Notes: generated by a model not told the origin, from the letters alone. Shown: positions 53,524-61,676, numbered from the stretch's first letter. The stretch: 64,000 bases of DNA from Intrasporangium flavum (GCF_001956915.1 NZ_MLJO01000021.1:1-64000), one strand, 5' to 3'. Made by a program: numbers and translations.

Positions 53524-54650
53524 TGTCCGACGGGATGATGTCCGACGCCGCCGGGAACGCCCGTCGCGCAGGGGGATTCGCGCACCTCGCCGCGCCGTCC
53601 ACCGCCGACCCCGACGTCGTCGCGATGCTGACCGAGCTCTTCGACGACTACCGCGCCACGCGTCCGGCCCCGGGCGCCACCGTCGACCTCGACCGGGGCC
53701 TGTGGGCCTCCCTGGAAGACCTCGGCCTGACGCGCCTGACCGGCAGCGAGTCCGCCGGCGGCAGCGGCGCCGGGTGGCTCGAGGCCGCCGCGCTGCTCGG
53801 CCTCTCGGCCGCCGCGGGTGCCCCGGTGCCGGTCGCCGAGCACGACGTCCTCGGCGGGTGGCTGCTCGAGGCCGCAGGGCTGCCCAACGACGGCGGCATC
53901 CGCACGGTCTGCCGCCCCGACCCCTCCGGCGTCGCCCTCAACGTCACGTGGGCGCGCGACGCGTCGCGCATCGTCGCGCTGTGGGAGGACCGCGACGAGT
54001 GGCGGGTCGCCGACGTGCCCCTCGACCGCGTCGGGCTCGAGGAGGGACGCAACCTCGCGGGCGAGCCGAGCGACACCGTCGAGTTCGACCTGCTCGACCT
54101 CGAGGACGGCATCGTCGTGGCCCACGGGATCGGCGAGCAGTTCCACCACCGCGGCGCCCTCGCGCGATCGGCCCAGGTGGTCGGCGCGATGGAGCGGATC
54201 CTCGACGTCGTGCTCACCCACGTGCGCGACCGCGTCCAGTTCGGCCGCCCGATCGGCCGCTTCCAGGCCGTCCAGCACCTCGTGTCCGACATCGCCGCCG
54301 AGACCGCGCTCGCCCGGGCCGCCACCGACGCCGCCGTGGCCCGCGCCGCGGCCTCCGACTGGCAGGACCGCGGCATGCTCTTCGCCGTCGGCGTCGCCAA
54401 GTCGTGCGTCGGGCACGGAGCCTCGGTCGTCGTGCGCAACGCGCACCAGGTGCTCGGCGCCATCGGCACCACCCTCGAGCACGAGCTGCACACCCTGACC
54501 AAGCCGATCCTGGCCCGCCGCAGCGAGTACGGCTCGGTGCACGAGTGGGACGAGACGCTCACGTCCCTGGCGACGTCCGCCGGCCGGGACCGGCTCTGGA
54601 CCCTCGTCACGACCGGCCGCGCCAAGAGCGCCGACCGGGCCGGAAGCTGA
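53523..54650 (+). CDS. Acyl-CoA dehydrogenase, subunit 2 (diverged)
   Basis: Protein of 375 residues; ATG in a TGATG junction with subunit 1. The N-terminal half is much diverged, lacking the SEP-SGSD FAD motif. The C-terminal half is readable: RSAQVVGAMERILDVVLTHVRDRVQFGRPIGRFQAVQHLVSDIAAETALARAATDAAV and HQVLGAIGTTLEHELHTL. This is the usual picture of the non-catalytic or complementary partner in heteromeric FadE enzymes. Alone it is unlikely to be active. Confidence 0.9.
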   Translation: MSDGMMSDAAGNARRAGGFAHLAAPSTADPDVVAMLTELFDDYRATRPAPGATVDLDRGLWASLEDLGLTRLTGSESAGGSGAGWLEAAALLGLSAAAGAPVPVAEHDVLGGWLLEAAGLPNDGGIRTVCRPDPSGVALNVTWARDASRIVALWEDRDEWRVADVPLDRVGLEEGRNLAGEPSDTVEFDLLDLEDGIVVAHGIGEQFHHRGALARSAQVVGAMERILDVVLTHVRDRVQFGRPIGRFQAVQHLVSDIAAETALARAATDAAVARAAASDWQDRGMLFAVGVAKSCVGHGASVVVRNAHQVLGAIGTTLEHELHTLTKPILARRSEYGSVHEWDETLTSLATSAGRDRLWTLVTTGRAKSADRAGS

Positions 54651-54679
54651 ACTGCACTGCCGCCGAAGGAGACCCGCCG

Positions 54680-55417
54680 ATGACCGAGATCCGCTACGAG
54701 GTGTCCGAGGGCGTCGCCCTCATCACCCTCGACGCGCCGGAGCGCCGCAACGCGCTGTCGGTCGAGATGTCCGTCGAGCTGGCCGACGCCGCCCGCACGG
54801 CCGAGGCCGACGCGTCGGTCGGCGCCGTCGTCGTCACCGGCGGCGAGCACTTCTGCGCCGGCGCCGTGCGCAGCGTCCTCGCCGACACCGGTGCCGACCC
54901 GGTGGAGGACGACGCCTACCGCAACCTCGAGACCGTCTATGCGGCGTTCACGACCGTCGGCGGCATCGGCGTGCCCACGGTGGCCGCCGTGCGCGGCGCG
55001 GCGGTCGGCGCGGGGCTCAACCTCGCGCTCGCCACCGACCTGCGCATCGTGTCGCGCACGGCGCGCCTGCTGCCCGGGTTCGCCCAGATCGGCATCCACC
55101 CCGGCGGTGGGCACTTCACCCTGCTCAACCGGGTCGCCGGGCGTGAGGCCGCCGCGGCGCTCGGCCTGTTCGGCGCCGAGGTCGACGGCGAGCGCGCCGT
55201 CGAGCTCGGCCTGGCGTGGGCGGCGCACGACGACGCCGACGTCGAGGAGCAGGCCCTCGCGATGGCCCGACGCGTCGCCCGCGACCCCGCGCTGGCGCGT
55301 CGCACGGTCGCCAGCTTCCGGCGCGAGACGGCCCCCGGCGGCCTGCCGTGGGACGTCTCGGTCGAGCTCGAGCGCTCGCCCCAGATGTGGTCGCTGCGGC
55401 GTCGCCACGGTCGCTGA
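54680..55417 (+). CDS. Crotonase-fold protein (enoyl-CoA hydratase/isomerase family) without the usual catalytic Glu pair
   Basis: Protein of 245 residues, AAGGAG 9 nt before ATG 54680. Crotonase landmarks: ALITLDAPERRNALSVEMSVELADAA, VVVTGGEHFCAGAV, VAAVRGAAVGAGLNLALATDLRI, FAQIGIHPGGGHFTLLNRVAG. At the two hydratase Glu positions it has Asn (GLNLA) and Gln (FAQIG), and the PaaG-type Asp is also missing (HPGGGH), so classical hydratase activity is unlikely. In one operon with the two dehydrogenase subunits. Confidence 0.88.
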   Translation: MTEIRYEVSEGVALITLDAPERRNALSVEMSVELADAARTAEADASVGAVVVTGGEHFCAGAVRSVLADTGADPVEDDAYRNLETVYAAFTTVGGIGVPTVAAVRGAAVGAGLNLALATDLRIVSRTARLLPGFAQIGIHPGGGHFTLLNRVAGREAAAALGLFGAEVDGERAVELGLAWAAHDDADVEEQALAMARRVARDPALARRTVASFRRETAPGGLPWDVSVELERSPQMWSLRRRHGR

Positions 55418-55457
55418 TCCACGCCTGAAGCGCGCGCGAACCGCCCGGTTCGGGTCC

Positions 55458-55498
55458 TCCTCGGGCTCTCCTCGGGCTCTCCTCGGGCTCTCCTCGGG
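55458..55498. repeat. Tandem 11-mer TCCTCGGGCTC, nearly four units
   Basis: Units start at 55458, 55469, 55480 and 55491; the first three are identical and the last is partial. It lies in the 192-nt gap between the crotonase-fold gene and an MFS gene. The gap also holds CCGCGCG-C-CGCGCGG (55515-55529), a GC palindrome. No gene is seen in the gap. Confidence 0.85.
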
Positions 55499-55609
55499 GG
55501 CACGTCGCGGGCCGCCGCGCGCCGCGCGGCTGTCCAACCTCGTTTCGGCACCTCGGTCCGCTTGGTGGCAGGATGGCGAGGTTGCCGTCACCCACCGAGG
55601 AGGAGTTCC

Positions 55610-56809
55610 GTGCTCGCGTCCTACCGGCCTCTCTTCGAGGTACCGGGCGCCCGCACCTTCATCACAGGGGGGATGATCGCCCGCACCGCGGGCTCGATGT
55701 TCGGTGTCGCCGTCGTGGCCATGGTCGCCGCCCGGTCGGGCTCCTACGAGCTGGCCGGCGCCGTCGTGGCCGTCGGCATGGTGGCCCTGGCGCTCTTCGC
55801 GCCCTTCCTCGGCCGCCTCGTCGACCGGTACGGGCAGCGGCGGATCGCCATCCCGTTCTTCCTGTTCTCGGGCTTCTGGGCGGTCATGACGATCGTGGCC
55901 TCGATGAAGGGCTGGCCCTCGTGGGTCCTCTTCATCACCTTCCCGCTCTGCGGGGCCATCCCGAACATGGGCACCATGGCCCGGGCCCGGTGGACGCACA
56001 TCTTCGCCCACGACCCCCGCTCGCTGCACTCGGCGATGTCGTTCGAGCAGGTCATGGAGGAGCTGACGTTCGTCATCGGGCCGGTCGTGGCGATCTGGCT
56101 GGCGTCCGCCTGGTTCCCCGAGGCCGGCTTCGTCGTCGCCACCATCGCCTACGGCGTCGGGGTGCTCGTCTTCATCTCGGCGCGCTCCACCGAGCCCCCG
56201 GTCGTGCCGCACCACCAGCGTCCGGAAGGGCACGCCCACCACAACCCGGGCCTCATCCCGCTCGCGTTCATCATGGTGATGACCGGCGCGATCTTCGGCG
56301 TCAACGAGGTGGTCACCCTCGCGGTGGCCCAGGACCACGGCGCCAAGGGCACGGCGGGCGCCATCCTCGCCCTCTACGCCGTCGGCTCGGGCCTGGCCGG
56401 CCTCGTCTTCGGGCACGTCTCGCACGGCCGCAACCTCGTCAAGCTGCTCATCCTCGGCACCCTCGGCATGGGCGTGCTCGAGGCGCCGCTGCTCTTCGCC
56501 CCTAACCTGTGGGTGCTCGCCGGGCTCATGGTCATCGCCGGCATGGCCACCGCCCCGACCCTCATCACGACGATGAACCTCATCGAGCGCATCGTGCCCA
56601 AGGCCCAGCTCAACGAGGGCATGACGATCGTGCTGACCGGCCTCATCATCGGCATCGCCGCCGGCTCGGCGGTCTCCGGAGCCGTCGTCGACCGGGTCGG
56701 GGCCCAGCACGGCTACTGGGTGGCCGTCATCGCCGGTGGCTTCGCCTTCGTCATGGCCCTCGGCACGCGCGCCTTCCTCAGCCGTCGCGAGCTGCACAAC
56801 CTCCGCTGA
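55610..56809 (+). CDS. MFS transporter
   Basis: Membrane transporter, 399 residues from GTG 55610, with GAGGAGGA upstream. Helices begin with GARTFITGGMIARTAGSMFGVAVVAMVA; motif A-like GRLVDRYGQRRIAIP; HSAMSFEQVMEELTFVIGPVVAIWLAS is typical of the YbjJ/SetA-like group. A His-rich loop joins the halves (VPHHQRPEGHAHHNPG). Substrate unknown. Convergent with the DHA2 exporter over a nested palindrome. Confidence 0.88.
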   Translation: MLASYRPLFEVPGARTFITGGMIARTAGSMFGVAVVAMVAARSGSYELAGAVVAVGMVALALFAPFLGRLVDRYGQRRIAIPFFLFSGFWAVMTIVASMKGWPSWVLFITFPLCGAIPNMGTMARARWTHIFAHDPRSLHSAMSFEQVMEELTFVIGPVVAIWLASAWFPEAGFVVATIAYGVGVLVFISARSTEPPVVPHHQRPEGHAHHNPGLIPLAFIMVMTGAIFGVNEVVTLAVAQDHGAKGTAGAILALYAVGSGLAGLVFGHVSHGRNLVKLLILGTLGMGVLEAPLLFAPNLWVLAGLMVIAGMATAPTLITTMNLIERIVPKAQLNEGMTIVLTGLIIGIAAGSAVSGAVVDRVGAQHGYWVAVIAGGFAFVMALGTRAFLSRRELHNLR

Positions 56810-56824
56810 CGCGGCGCCCCGCCC

Positions 56825-56866
56825 GACGCGTCAGCGCCCCGACGCGTCCTCCCGGCCCGACGCGTC
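56825..56866. repeat. Cluster of three GACGCGTC palindromes
   Basis: Copies at 56825, 56841 and 56859 (spacing 16 and 18 nt), each preceded by CCC. In the gap between convergent MFS genes. Confidence 0.85.
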
Positions 56867-56876
56867 GCCCACCCTC

Positions 56877-56989
56877 GACCGTCGAGAGGCCACGATGGGC
56901 TGCCCCGGACACGTCGAAAGGCCACCTCTCGTGTCGAGAGGTGGCCTTTCGAGGGTCAGGAGGCCACCAGACGTGGCCTCTCGACGGTC
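56877..56989. terminator. Nested double palindrome between convergent MFS genes
   Basis: Outer arms GACCGTCGAGAGGCCACG (56877-56894) and its complement (56972-56989) are perfect over 18 nt. Inside is a second perfect 18-bp hairpin: TCGAAAGGCCACCTCTCG (56914-56931), 3-nt loop, complement 56935-56952. Outer and inner arms share CGAGAGG-CC cores. It can end transcription from both sides; the outer right arm includes part of the exporter's stop codon. Confidence 0.75.
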
Positions 56990-58721
56990 AGTGGCCGGCG
57001 GCGGCCACCGGAGCGGACTCGGCGTCGCCCTCCTGGGCACCCTGCTGGCCGGGGCCGGGACCGAGGTCGACGTGCGGCAGGAACAGCGAGGCGATGAAGG
57101 CGAGCACGAGCACGCCCGAGGCGACGAGGAACACGACCGACATGGCGTCGGAGAAGCCGACGAGGAACGGGTGGGCGAGGCGCGGGTCGAGCTGGTTGAT
57201 GAACGAGCTGTCCTGCAGGGCCGAGGCGCCCGCACCGCCGCCGCCACCCTTCTGCACGCCGGCGATGAAGGCCGCATTGGCCTGCGGGTCGCCGCCCGTC
57301 GGGTTGCGCACCGCCGCGATGAACTCCGGCGACCTGGCCGCGGACTGGAATGCCTCGGCGATCTTCGTGCCGGCCTGCGAGAACAGGATGGACAGGAAGA
57401 CGGCGGTGCCCAGCGTGCCACCGATCTGCCGGGTGAACGTGGCCGACGACGTCGCCACCCCGATGTCGCGCCGCGGGACGGCGTTCTGCACGGCGAGCGT
57501 CAGCGGCTGGAAGTTGAAGCCGAGGCCGATGCCGAAGAAGAACATCCCGATCATCGTCTTCCACAGCGGGGTGTCGGCCCCGATGTAGTGGAAGCCGAAG
57601 AGCGCCGCGACGAGGATCGCCGAGCCCACGATCGGGAAGATGCGGTAGCGCCCGGTGCGCGAGATGAGCTGGCCGGAGAAGATCGAGCCGAACATGATGC
57701 CGCCGGTCATCGGCAGCAGCATGAGGCCGGCCTCGGTCGGCGTCGCGCCCTTGACGATCTGGAGGTAGAGCGGGAGGGCGGCGAGACCACCGAACATGCC
57801 CATGCCGATGAAGACCGAGCTGACCGACGCGGCGGCGATGGTGCGGTTGCTGAAGAGTCGCAGCGGGATCAGCGCCTCGTCGCCCATGTTCCGCTCGACG
57901 AGGAAGAACGCGACCGCGCCGACGAGGCCGACGGCGTAGCAGAGGATCGAGGTGGCCGATCCCCAGCCCCAGCCGCGACCCTGCTCGGCGACGATGAGCA
58001 GCGGCACGAGCGCGATCGACAGCGTGGCCGCGCCCCAGTAGTCGATGCGGTGGTCGAGGCGGTGGTGGCGCAGGTGCAGCGTGCGGCTGACCACGACGAG
58101 CGCGATGATGGCGATCGGCACGTTGACGAGGAAGACCCAGCGCCAGCCGGTGATGCCGAGGATCGTCGCCTGGCCGGCGAGGAGGCCGCCGACGACGGGG
58201 CCGATGACGCTCGAGGTGCCGAAGACGGCGAGGAAGTAGCCCTGGTAGCGGGCCCGCTCGCGCGGAGGCACGATGTCGCCGATGATCGCGAGGGCCAGCG
58301 AGAAGAGGCCGCCGGCGCCGATGCCCTGGACGGCGCGGAACGCCGCGAGGGCCGGGATCGACCAGGCGAGCGTGCAGAGCATCGAGCCGATCGTGAAGAT
58401 CGAGATGGCGAAGAGGAAGAGCTTCTTGCGCCCGTAGATGTCGCCGAGCTTGCCGTAGAGCGGCGTCGCGATGGTGGCCGTGATGAGGTACGCGGTGGTG
58501 ACCCAGGCCTGGCCGGCGAGGTCGTTGAGGTCGTCGGCGATGACGCGCATGGCGCTCGCGACGATCGTCTGGTCGAGGGCCGCGAGGAACATCCCCAGCA
58601 TCAGACCGATGAGGATCGTGATGATCTCCCGGTGTGACAGCGGCGGGTGGTCGGCGGTCCCCGCCGACGTGCTCGCCGGGGTGCTCGCCGCGCGTCCCGG
58701 CTCGGCGGTGGTGTCGGACAT
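56988..58721 (-). CDS. MFS multidrug exporter, DHA2 (14-TM) type
   Basis: Proton-driven exporter, 577 residues, ATG 58721. Motifs: REIITILIGLMLGMFLAALDQTIVASAMRVIADDLN, GKLGDIYGRKKLFL (motif A), RAVQGIGAGGLFSLALAIIGDIVPPRERARYQG, GTSSVIGPVVGGLLAG (motif C). A Gly-rich loop near the end (VQKGGGGGAGASALQDSS) is typical of the group. It starts 1 nt after the MarR stop, so is co-transcribed with its probable regulator. Confidence 0.93.
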   Translation of the reverse strand: MSDTTAEPGRAASTPASTSAGTADHPPLSHREIITILIGLMLGMFLAALDQTIVASAMRVIADDLNDLAGQAWVTTAYLITATIATPLYGKLGDIYGRKKLFLFAISIFTIGSMLCTLAWSIPALAAFRAVQGIGAGGLFSLALAIIGDIVPPRERARYQGYFLAVFGTSSVIGPVVGGLLAGQATILGITGWRWVFLVNVPIAIIALVVVSRTLHLRHHRLDHRIDYWGAATLSIALVPLLIVAEQGRGWGWGSATSILCYAVGLVGAVAFFLVERNMGDEALIPLRLFSNRTIAAASVSSVFIGMGMFGGLAALPLYLQIVKGATPTEAGLMLLPMTGGIMFGSIFSGQLISRTGRYRIFPIVGSAILVAALFGFHYIGADTPLWKTMIGMFFFGIGLGFNFQPLTLAVQNAVPRRDIGVATSSATFTRQIGGTLGTAVFLSILFSQAGTKIAEAFQSAARSPEFIAAVRNPTGGDPQANAAFIAGVQKGGGGGAGASALQDSSFINQLDPRLAHPFLVGFSDAMSVVFLVASGVLVLAFIASLFLPHVDLGPGPGQQGAQEGDAESAPVAAAGH

Positions 58722-58722
58722 G

Positions 58723-59256
58723 TCAGTCCTTCCTGGACATCTGGTCGGTGGCGCCGGCCGCCCTCGGGGCGGCGGCGTAGGGCATCGGCGGCAGGGAGGC
58801 TCCCCGCGCGCGGAGGTTGGCGTCGAGCGCGTCGGCGAGCTCGTGCAGGTCGGTGACGAACGAGTCCGCCCGGCGTCCGTCCCAGGCCTCGAGGAGCCCC
58901 TGGAACCACGTCGAGCGCGTGGACTGGATGTGGTCGAGCACGGCGTGACCCTCGTCGGTGAGGGACACGACGAGGGCGCGCCCGTCGTGCGGGTCGGCCG
59001 TCTTGGCGAGCAGACCGCCGGCGACGAGCGCGCTCACCTGGCGGCTCACCGTCGACACGTCGTTGTGCAGCGTCGTGGCGAGGTCGGAGATCCGCACCGG
59101 CTCCGCGGAGCCGGCCACGACGAAGAGGACGGGGTAGGCGGTGGTGTCGACGGCCTCGTGGACGCGCGGTGCGGCGTTGCGCGCTGCGAGGAGCAGCTTC
59201 TGCACCCGCAGCAGCGCGACGAACACCTGGTTCGCCTCGTCCTTGCCGACGGTCAC
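58723..59256 (-). CDS. MarR-family transcriptional regulator
   Basis: Winged-helix regulator, about 177 residues from GTG 59256. DNA-binding core: VRISDLATTLHNDVSTVSRQVSALVAGGLLAKTADPHDGRALVVSLTDEGHAVLDHI, with the D-x-R wing motif. The C-terminal 20 residues (MPYAAAPRAAGATDQMSRKD) are a tail. The frame allows TTG at 59292, but that codon lies inside the operator and near the predicted RNA start; GGGGACGG precedes 59256. It probably represses its own operon with the exporter. Confidence 0.9.
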   Translation of the reverse strand: MTVGKDEANQVFVALLRVQKLLLAARNAAPRVHEAVDTTAYPVLFVVAGSAEPVRISDLATTLHNDVSTVSRQVSALVAGGLLAKTADPHDGRALVVSLTDEGHAVLDHIQSTRSTWFQGLLEAWDGRRADSFVTDLHELADALDANLRARGASLPPMPYAAAPRAAGATDQMSRKD

Positions 59257-59271
59257 CGCGACCGTCCCCAA

Positions 59272-59320
59272 TTGCTTGTTTGCACCAAGCAAGTATTCGC
59301 CGAGGTGCCACCGCTGTCAA
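59272..59320 (-). promoter_or_regulatory. Promoter and operator of the marR-exporter operon
   Basis: Minus strand: consensus TTGACA (59315-59320), 17-nt spacer, AATACT (59292-59297). Next to the -10 box lies TTGCTTG (59272-59278), 7 nt, CAAGCAA (59286-59292), a perfect inverted repeat over the transcription start. A bound MarR dimer there would block initiation. Confidence 0.7.
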
Positions 59321-59482
59321 ACGGCCGCTCGACGGGCCCGGCCGGGTACGAGTGGGACACATCGTGGGCACCATGTGGTTGTCTGTGCGCACGCGCCTCG
59401 GGGGAGGTGCCAAAATGTCTGCGCCGTCGCAGTGTTCGGAAGGGAGCATGCCGCGACGCCGTCCGACCCCTCAGGGAGAACC
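59321..59482. other. Rest of the marR/GAF-ANTAR divergent region
   Basis: The full gap is 226 nt. Beyond the marR promoter it holds the 5' flank of the GAF-ANTAR gene with GGGAGAA just before ATG 59483. Local G+C dips around 59360-59420. No promoter for the plus-strand gene could be assigned. Confidence 0.35.
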
Positions 59483-60310
59483 ATGGCCGCCGACGAGACC
59501 GCCGACGAGACCGCCGACGTCCCCGTCGACCCACCGACGCCGGACGCGTCCACCCCGGACGTGCCCGAGCCGGACCCTGCCGTCGCCGCGGCGACCCGGC
59601 AGGACGCCACCGTCCAGGACGCGTTCCGCCAGCTGTCCGCGCTCATCTACTCGGGCGCCGACGCCGGGTCGATCCACCACGCGCTCGTCGACGCCGCGGT
59701 GCGCCTCGTCGACGGCTGCGACCGGGCCTCGCTGCTCATGCGCTCGCACGACCGGTACCTCACGGCAGCCTCCACCGACGACATCGCCCGACGCATCGAC
59801 CAGATCGAGCTCGAGGTCGGCGAGGGCCCCTGCGTCGACGCCATCGTCGACGAGGCCTACCAGCACGACCCCGACCTCACCGACGCCGTCACCCCGTGGC
59901 CGCGCTTCACCGAACGGATCGTCGCCGAGACCCCGGTGCGCTCGGCGGTCGGCTACCGGCTGCTCCTCGAGGGCGACAAGGTGGGCGCGCTCAACCTCTT
60001 CTCCGACACCCCGGGCGGCCTGACCGGCGCCTCGGCCGACGTCGGCGCCGTCATCGCCTCGTTCGCGACGGTCGCCCTCATGGCGATCCGGGCCCGCGAG
60101 GAGGCGGCGACGCTTCGTCAGGGCCTGCAGAGCAACCGCGAGATCGGCAAGGCCGTCGGCCTGCTCATGGCCGCCCACCACATCAGCGGCGAGGACGCCT
60201 TCGCGCTGCTGCGGCGCACGTCGCAGGAGCTCAACATGAAGCTCGCCCACGTCGCGACGCAGGTCATCCGCGGTCAGGAGTCGCAGTTCCCGACGCCGCC
60301 CAGCGGCTGA
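59483..60310 (+). CDS. GAF-ANTAR transcription antitermination regulator
   Basis: Protein of 275 residues. The first 38 are a Pro/Asp/Thr-rich tail. The GAF domain (about 45-200) includes DRASLLMRSHDRYLTAASTDD, LEVGEGPCVDAI and VRSAVGYRLLLEGDKVGALNLFSD. The ANTAR domain (about 210-268) is ATLRQGLQSNREIGKAVGLLMAAHHISGEDAFALLRRTSQELNMKLAHVATQVI. ANTAR proteins bind dual-hairpin RNA to prevent termination; GAF would sense a small signal. Convergent with a sigma factor gene. Confidence 0.92.
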   Translation: MAADETADETADVPVDPPTPDASTPDVPEPDPAVAAATRQDATVQDAFRQLSALIYSGADAGSIHHALVDAAVRLVDGCDRASLLMRSHDRYLTAASTDDIARRIDQIELEVGEGPCVDAIVDEAYQHDPDLTDAVTPWPRFTERIVAETPVRSAVGYRLLLEGDKVGALNLFSDTPGGLTGASADVGAVIASFATVALMAIRAREEAATLRQGLQSNREIGKAVGLLMAAHHISGEDAFALLRRTSQELNMKLAHVATQVIRGQESQFPTPPSG

Positions 60311-60369
60311 GCCCGCACCGGCCCGACGCGTCGGGGGAGTGCCGCAGCGGTCGGTCCACGACACGCATC

Positions 60370-60404
60370 GGTCGACGCGTCCGCACGAACCGGACGCGTC
60401 GACC
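60370..60404. terminator. 14-bp hairpin built from two GACGCGTC copies
   Basis: GGTCGACGCGTCCG (60370-60383), loop of 7, CGGACGCGTCGACC (60391-60404): perfect stem between convergent genes. Another GACGCGTC lies at 60325. Confidence 0.65.
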
Positions 60405-60472
60405 GTGGTGGCAGGGGGTGGGGCAAGGGCCCGCCCCCGTGCGCAGGGAGCCGCGAAGTCGCAGAGGTGTCA

Positions 60473-60491
60473 GGGCACGAATTCCGTGCCC
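60473..60491 (-). terminator. Hairpin just after the sigma factor stop
   Basis: GGGCACG (60473-60479), loop AATTC, CGTGCCC (60485-60491): perfect 7-bp stem 8 nt downstream of the minus-strand sigma gene. Confidence 0.55.
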
Positions 60492-60498
60492 GGCCTCC

Positions 60499-61287
60499 TC
60501 AGGCGCTCGCGACGCCCTCGGCGTCGAGCTGGCGACGCAGGGACTCGAGGATGCGGCGCAGCAGGCGGCTGACCTGCATGGCCGACAGGCCCATCGACTC
60601 GGCGATCTCGGCCTGGGTCATGTCGTCGACGAAGCGACGCTCGATGATCTCCTGGTCGCGGGCGGGCAGGCGCTCGATGGCGGTGCGCACGACGATGGAG
60701 TCGTCGAGCGCGGGGTCGGTGCCCCGGTCGCCGCGGGCGTCGATGAGGTCGAGGACGGGCCGGCCGCCCTCGTTCGTCGTGACGTCGAGGGAGGCCGGGC
60801 GCAGGTTCGACGCGGCGACCTGGGCCTCCTTGACCGACTCGACGGGGATGGCGAGCTCCTCGGCGAGCTCGTCGACGTCCGGGTCGTGGCCGAGGACCTG
60901 CTCGAGGCGCGAGCGGGTGTCGGTGACGAGCTGCCGGCGCTCCTGCAGCTCGCGCGGCGGCCGGACGAGCCAACCGTAGTCGCGGAAGTACCGGCGCAGC
61001 TCGCCGGTGATGGTCGGCGTCGCGTAGGCGCCGAACTCCGTGGGCTTGTCGAGGTCGAAGCGCTGCACGGCCTTGAGCAGGGCCAGGAAGGCCACCTGCT
61101 CGAGGTCCTCGCGGTCCAGGCCCTTGCCCGAGTAGCGGTGGGCGAGCGACCGGGCGAGCGGCATGTGCAGTCTCGTGACGGCCTCGAGAGCCTCGTTCCG
61201 CTCGGACGCGGAGTCCGAGGTGCGGAAGGTGATGATCAGCTCTCGCGTGCGTGCGTCCTTGCGCGGACCAACCTTGGCGTCGGTCAT
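60499..61287 (-). CDS. RNA polymerase sigma factor, SigB/SigF/SigG subfamily (group 3)
   Basis: Protein of 262 residues. Region 2: ALEAVTRLHMPLARSLAHRYSGKGLDREDLEQVAFLALLKAVQRFDLDKPTEFGAYATPTITGELRRYFRDYGWLVRPPRELQE. Region 3 follows, and region 4 is AIERLPARDQEIIERRFVDDMTQAEIAESMGLSAMQVSRLLRRILESLRRQL. This is the stress or development type; no anti-sigma (RsbW) or anti-anti-sigma gene is next to it. Start ATG 61287. A sigma-70-like promoter lies upstream. Confidence 0.94.
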   Translation of the reverse strand: MTDAKVGPRKDARTRELIITFRTSDSASERNEALEAVTRLHMPLARSLAHRYSGKGLDREDLEQVAFLALLKAVQRFDLDKPTEFGAYATPTITGELRRYFRDYGWLVRPPRELQERRQLVTDTRSRLEQVLGHDPDVDELAEELAIPVESVKEAQVAASNLRPASLDVTTNEGGRPVLDLIDARGDRGTDPALDDSIVVRTAIERLPARDQEIIERRFVDDMTQAEIAESMGLSAMQVSRLLRRILESLRRQLDAEGVASA

Positions 61288-61665
61288 GGCAATCCTCCAT
61301 GGGATGTCCCCGATGCGGCGCTGGCTTGACCGACTGCCTTGACGTTAAACCCTTGTCCAACGTTTGGCAAGGCCGGGTTCGGCCTGTTCGGGCGGCCTTG
61401 GGGCCCGGCCGGATGGCCTGGTTCGTGCTCATTCCGGCCGAATTCGTCCACGCGACAGGAGGATTCGGCAACAGGCGGCGACGGCGCCGCACGTCCAAGG
61501 ATTGTCGAGAGTTTGCGCAGGTTCTGCGTCAGTTCTCGGGCTGTTCACCCCCGGCGCGCGGGACGTGTACAAGGTTGGGCGGCCTCGGTCGTCGGACGTC
61601 GAGGGTTGGGCGTCGAGGGTTGGAGGGACCGGGGGGCACCCCGGCAGCGTCAGTGCGTCAGTGCG
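61288..61665. other. 378-nt region upstream of the sigma factor gene
   Basis: Largest gap in the window. It contains the sigma gene promoter region and its leader, a 14-nt direct repeat CGTCGAGGGTTGGG (61597-61624) and an 8-nt tandem repeat at its far end. Local G+C is lower near 61330-61370 and 61480-61540. The region is probably only the 5' flank of the sigma gene and the 3' flank of the isomerase gene; no coding frame is convincing. Confidence 0.5.
61342..61370 (-). promoter_or_regulatory. Candidate promoter of the sigma factor gene
   Basis: Minus strand: TTGCCA (61365-61370, 5 of 6), 17-nt spacer, TAACGT (61342-61347). RNA would start near 61335, giving a leader of about 48 nt. It looks like a housekeeping rather than a SigB-type promoter. 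Confidence 0.5.
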
Positions 61666-61676
61666 TCAGTGCGTCA
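61645..61676. repeat. Tandem 8-mer CAGTGCGT
   Basis: Three exact units (61651, 61659, 61667) with a partial unit before. It overlaps the 3' end and stop codon of the isomerase gene, so unit loss or gain could change that protein's last residues. Confidence 0.75.

Noticed and set aside
59257..59292. TTG 59292 as the marR start
   Set aside because: It lies within the operator and next to the predicted -10 box; GTG 59256 has a ribosome site and keeps the whole domain.
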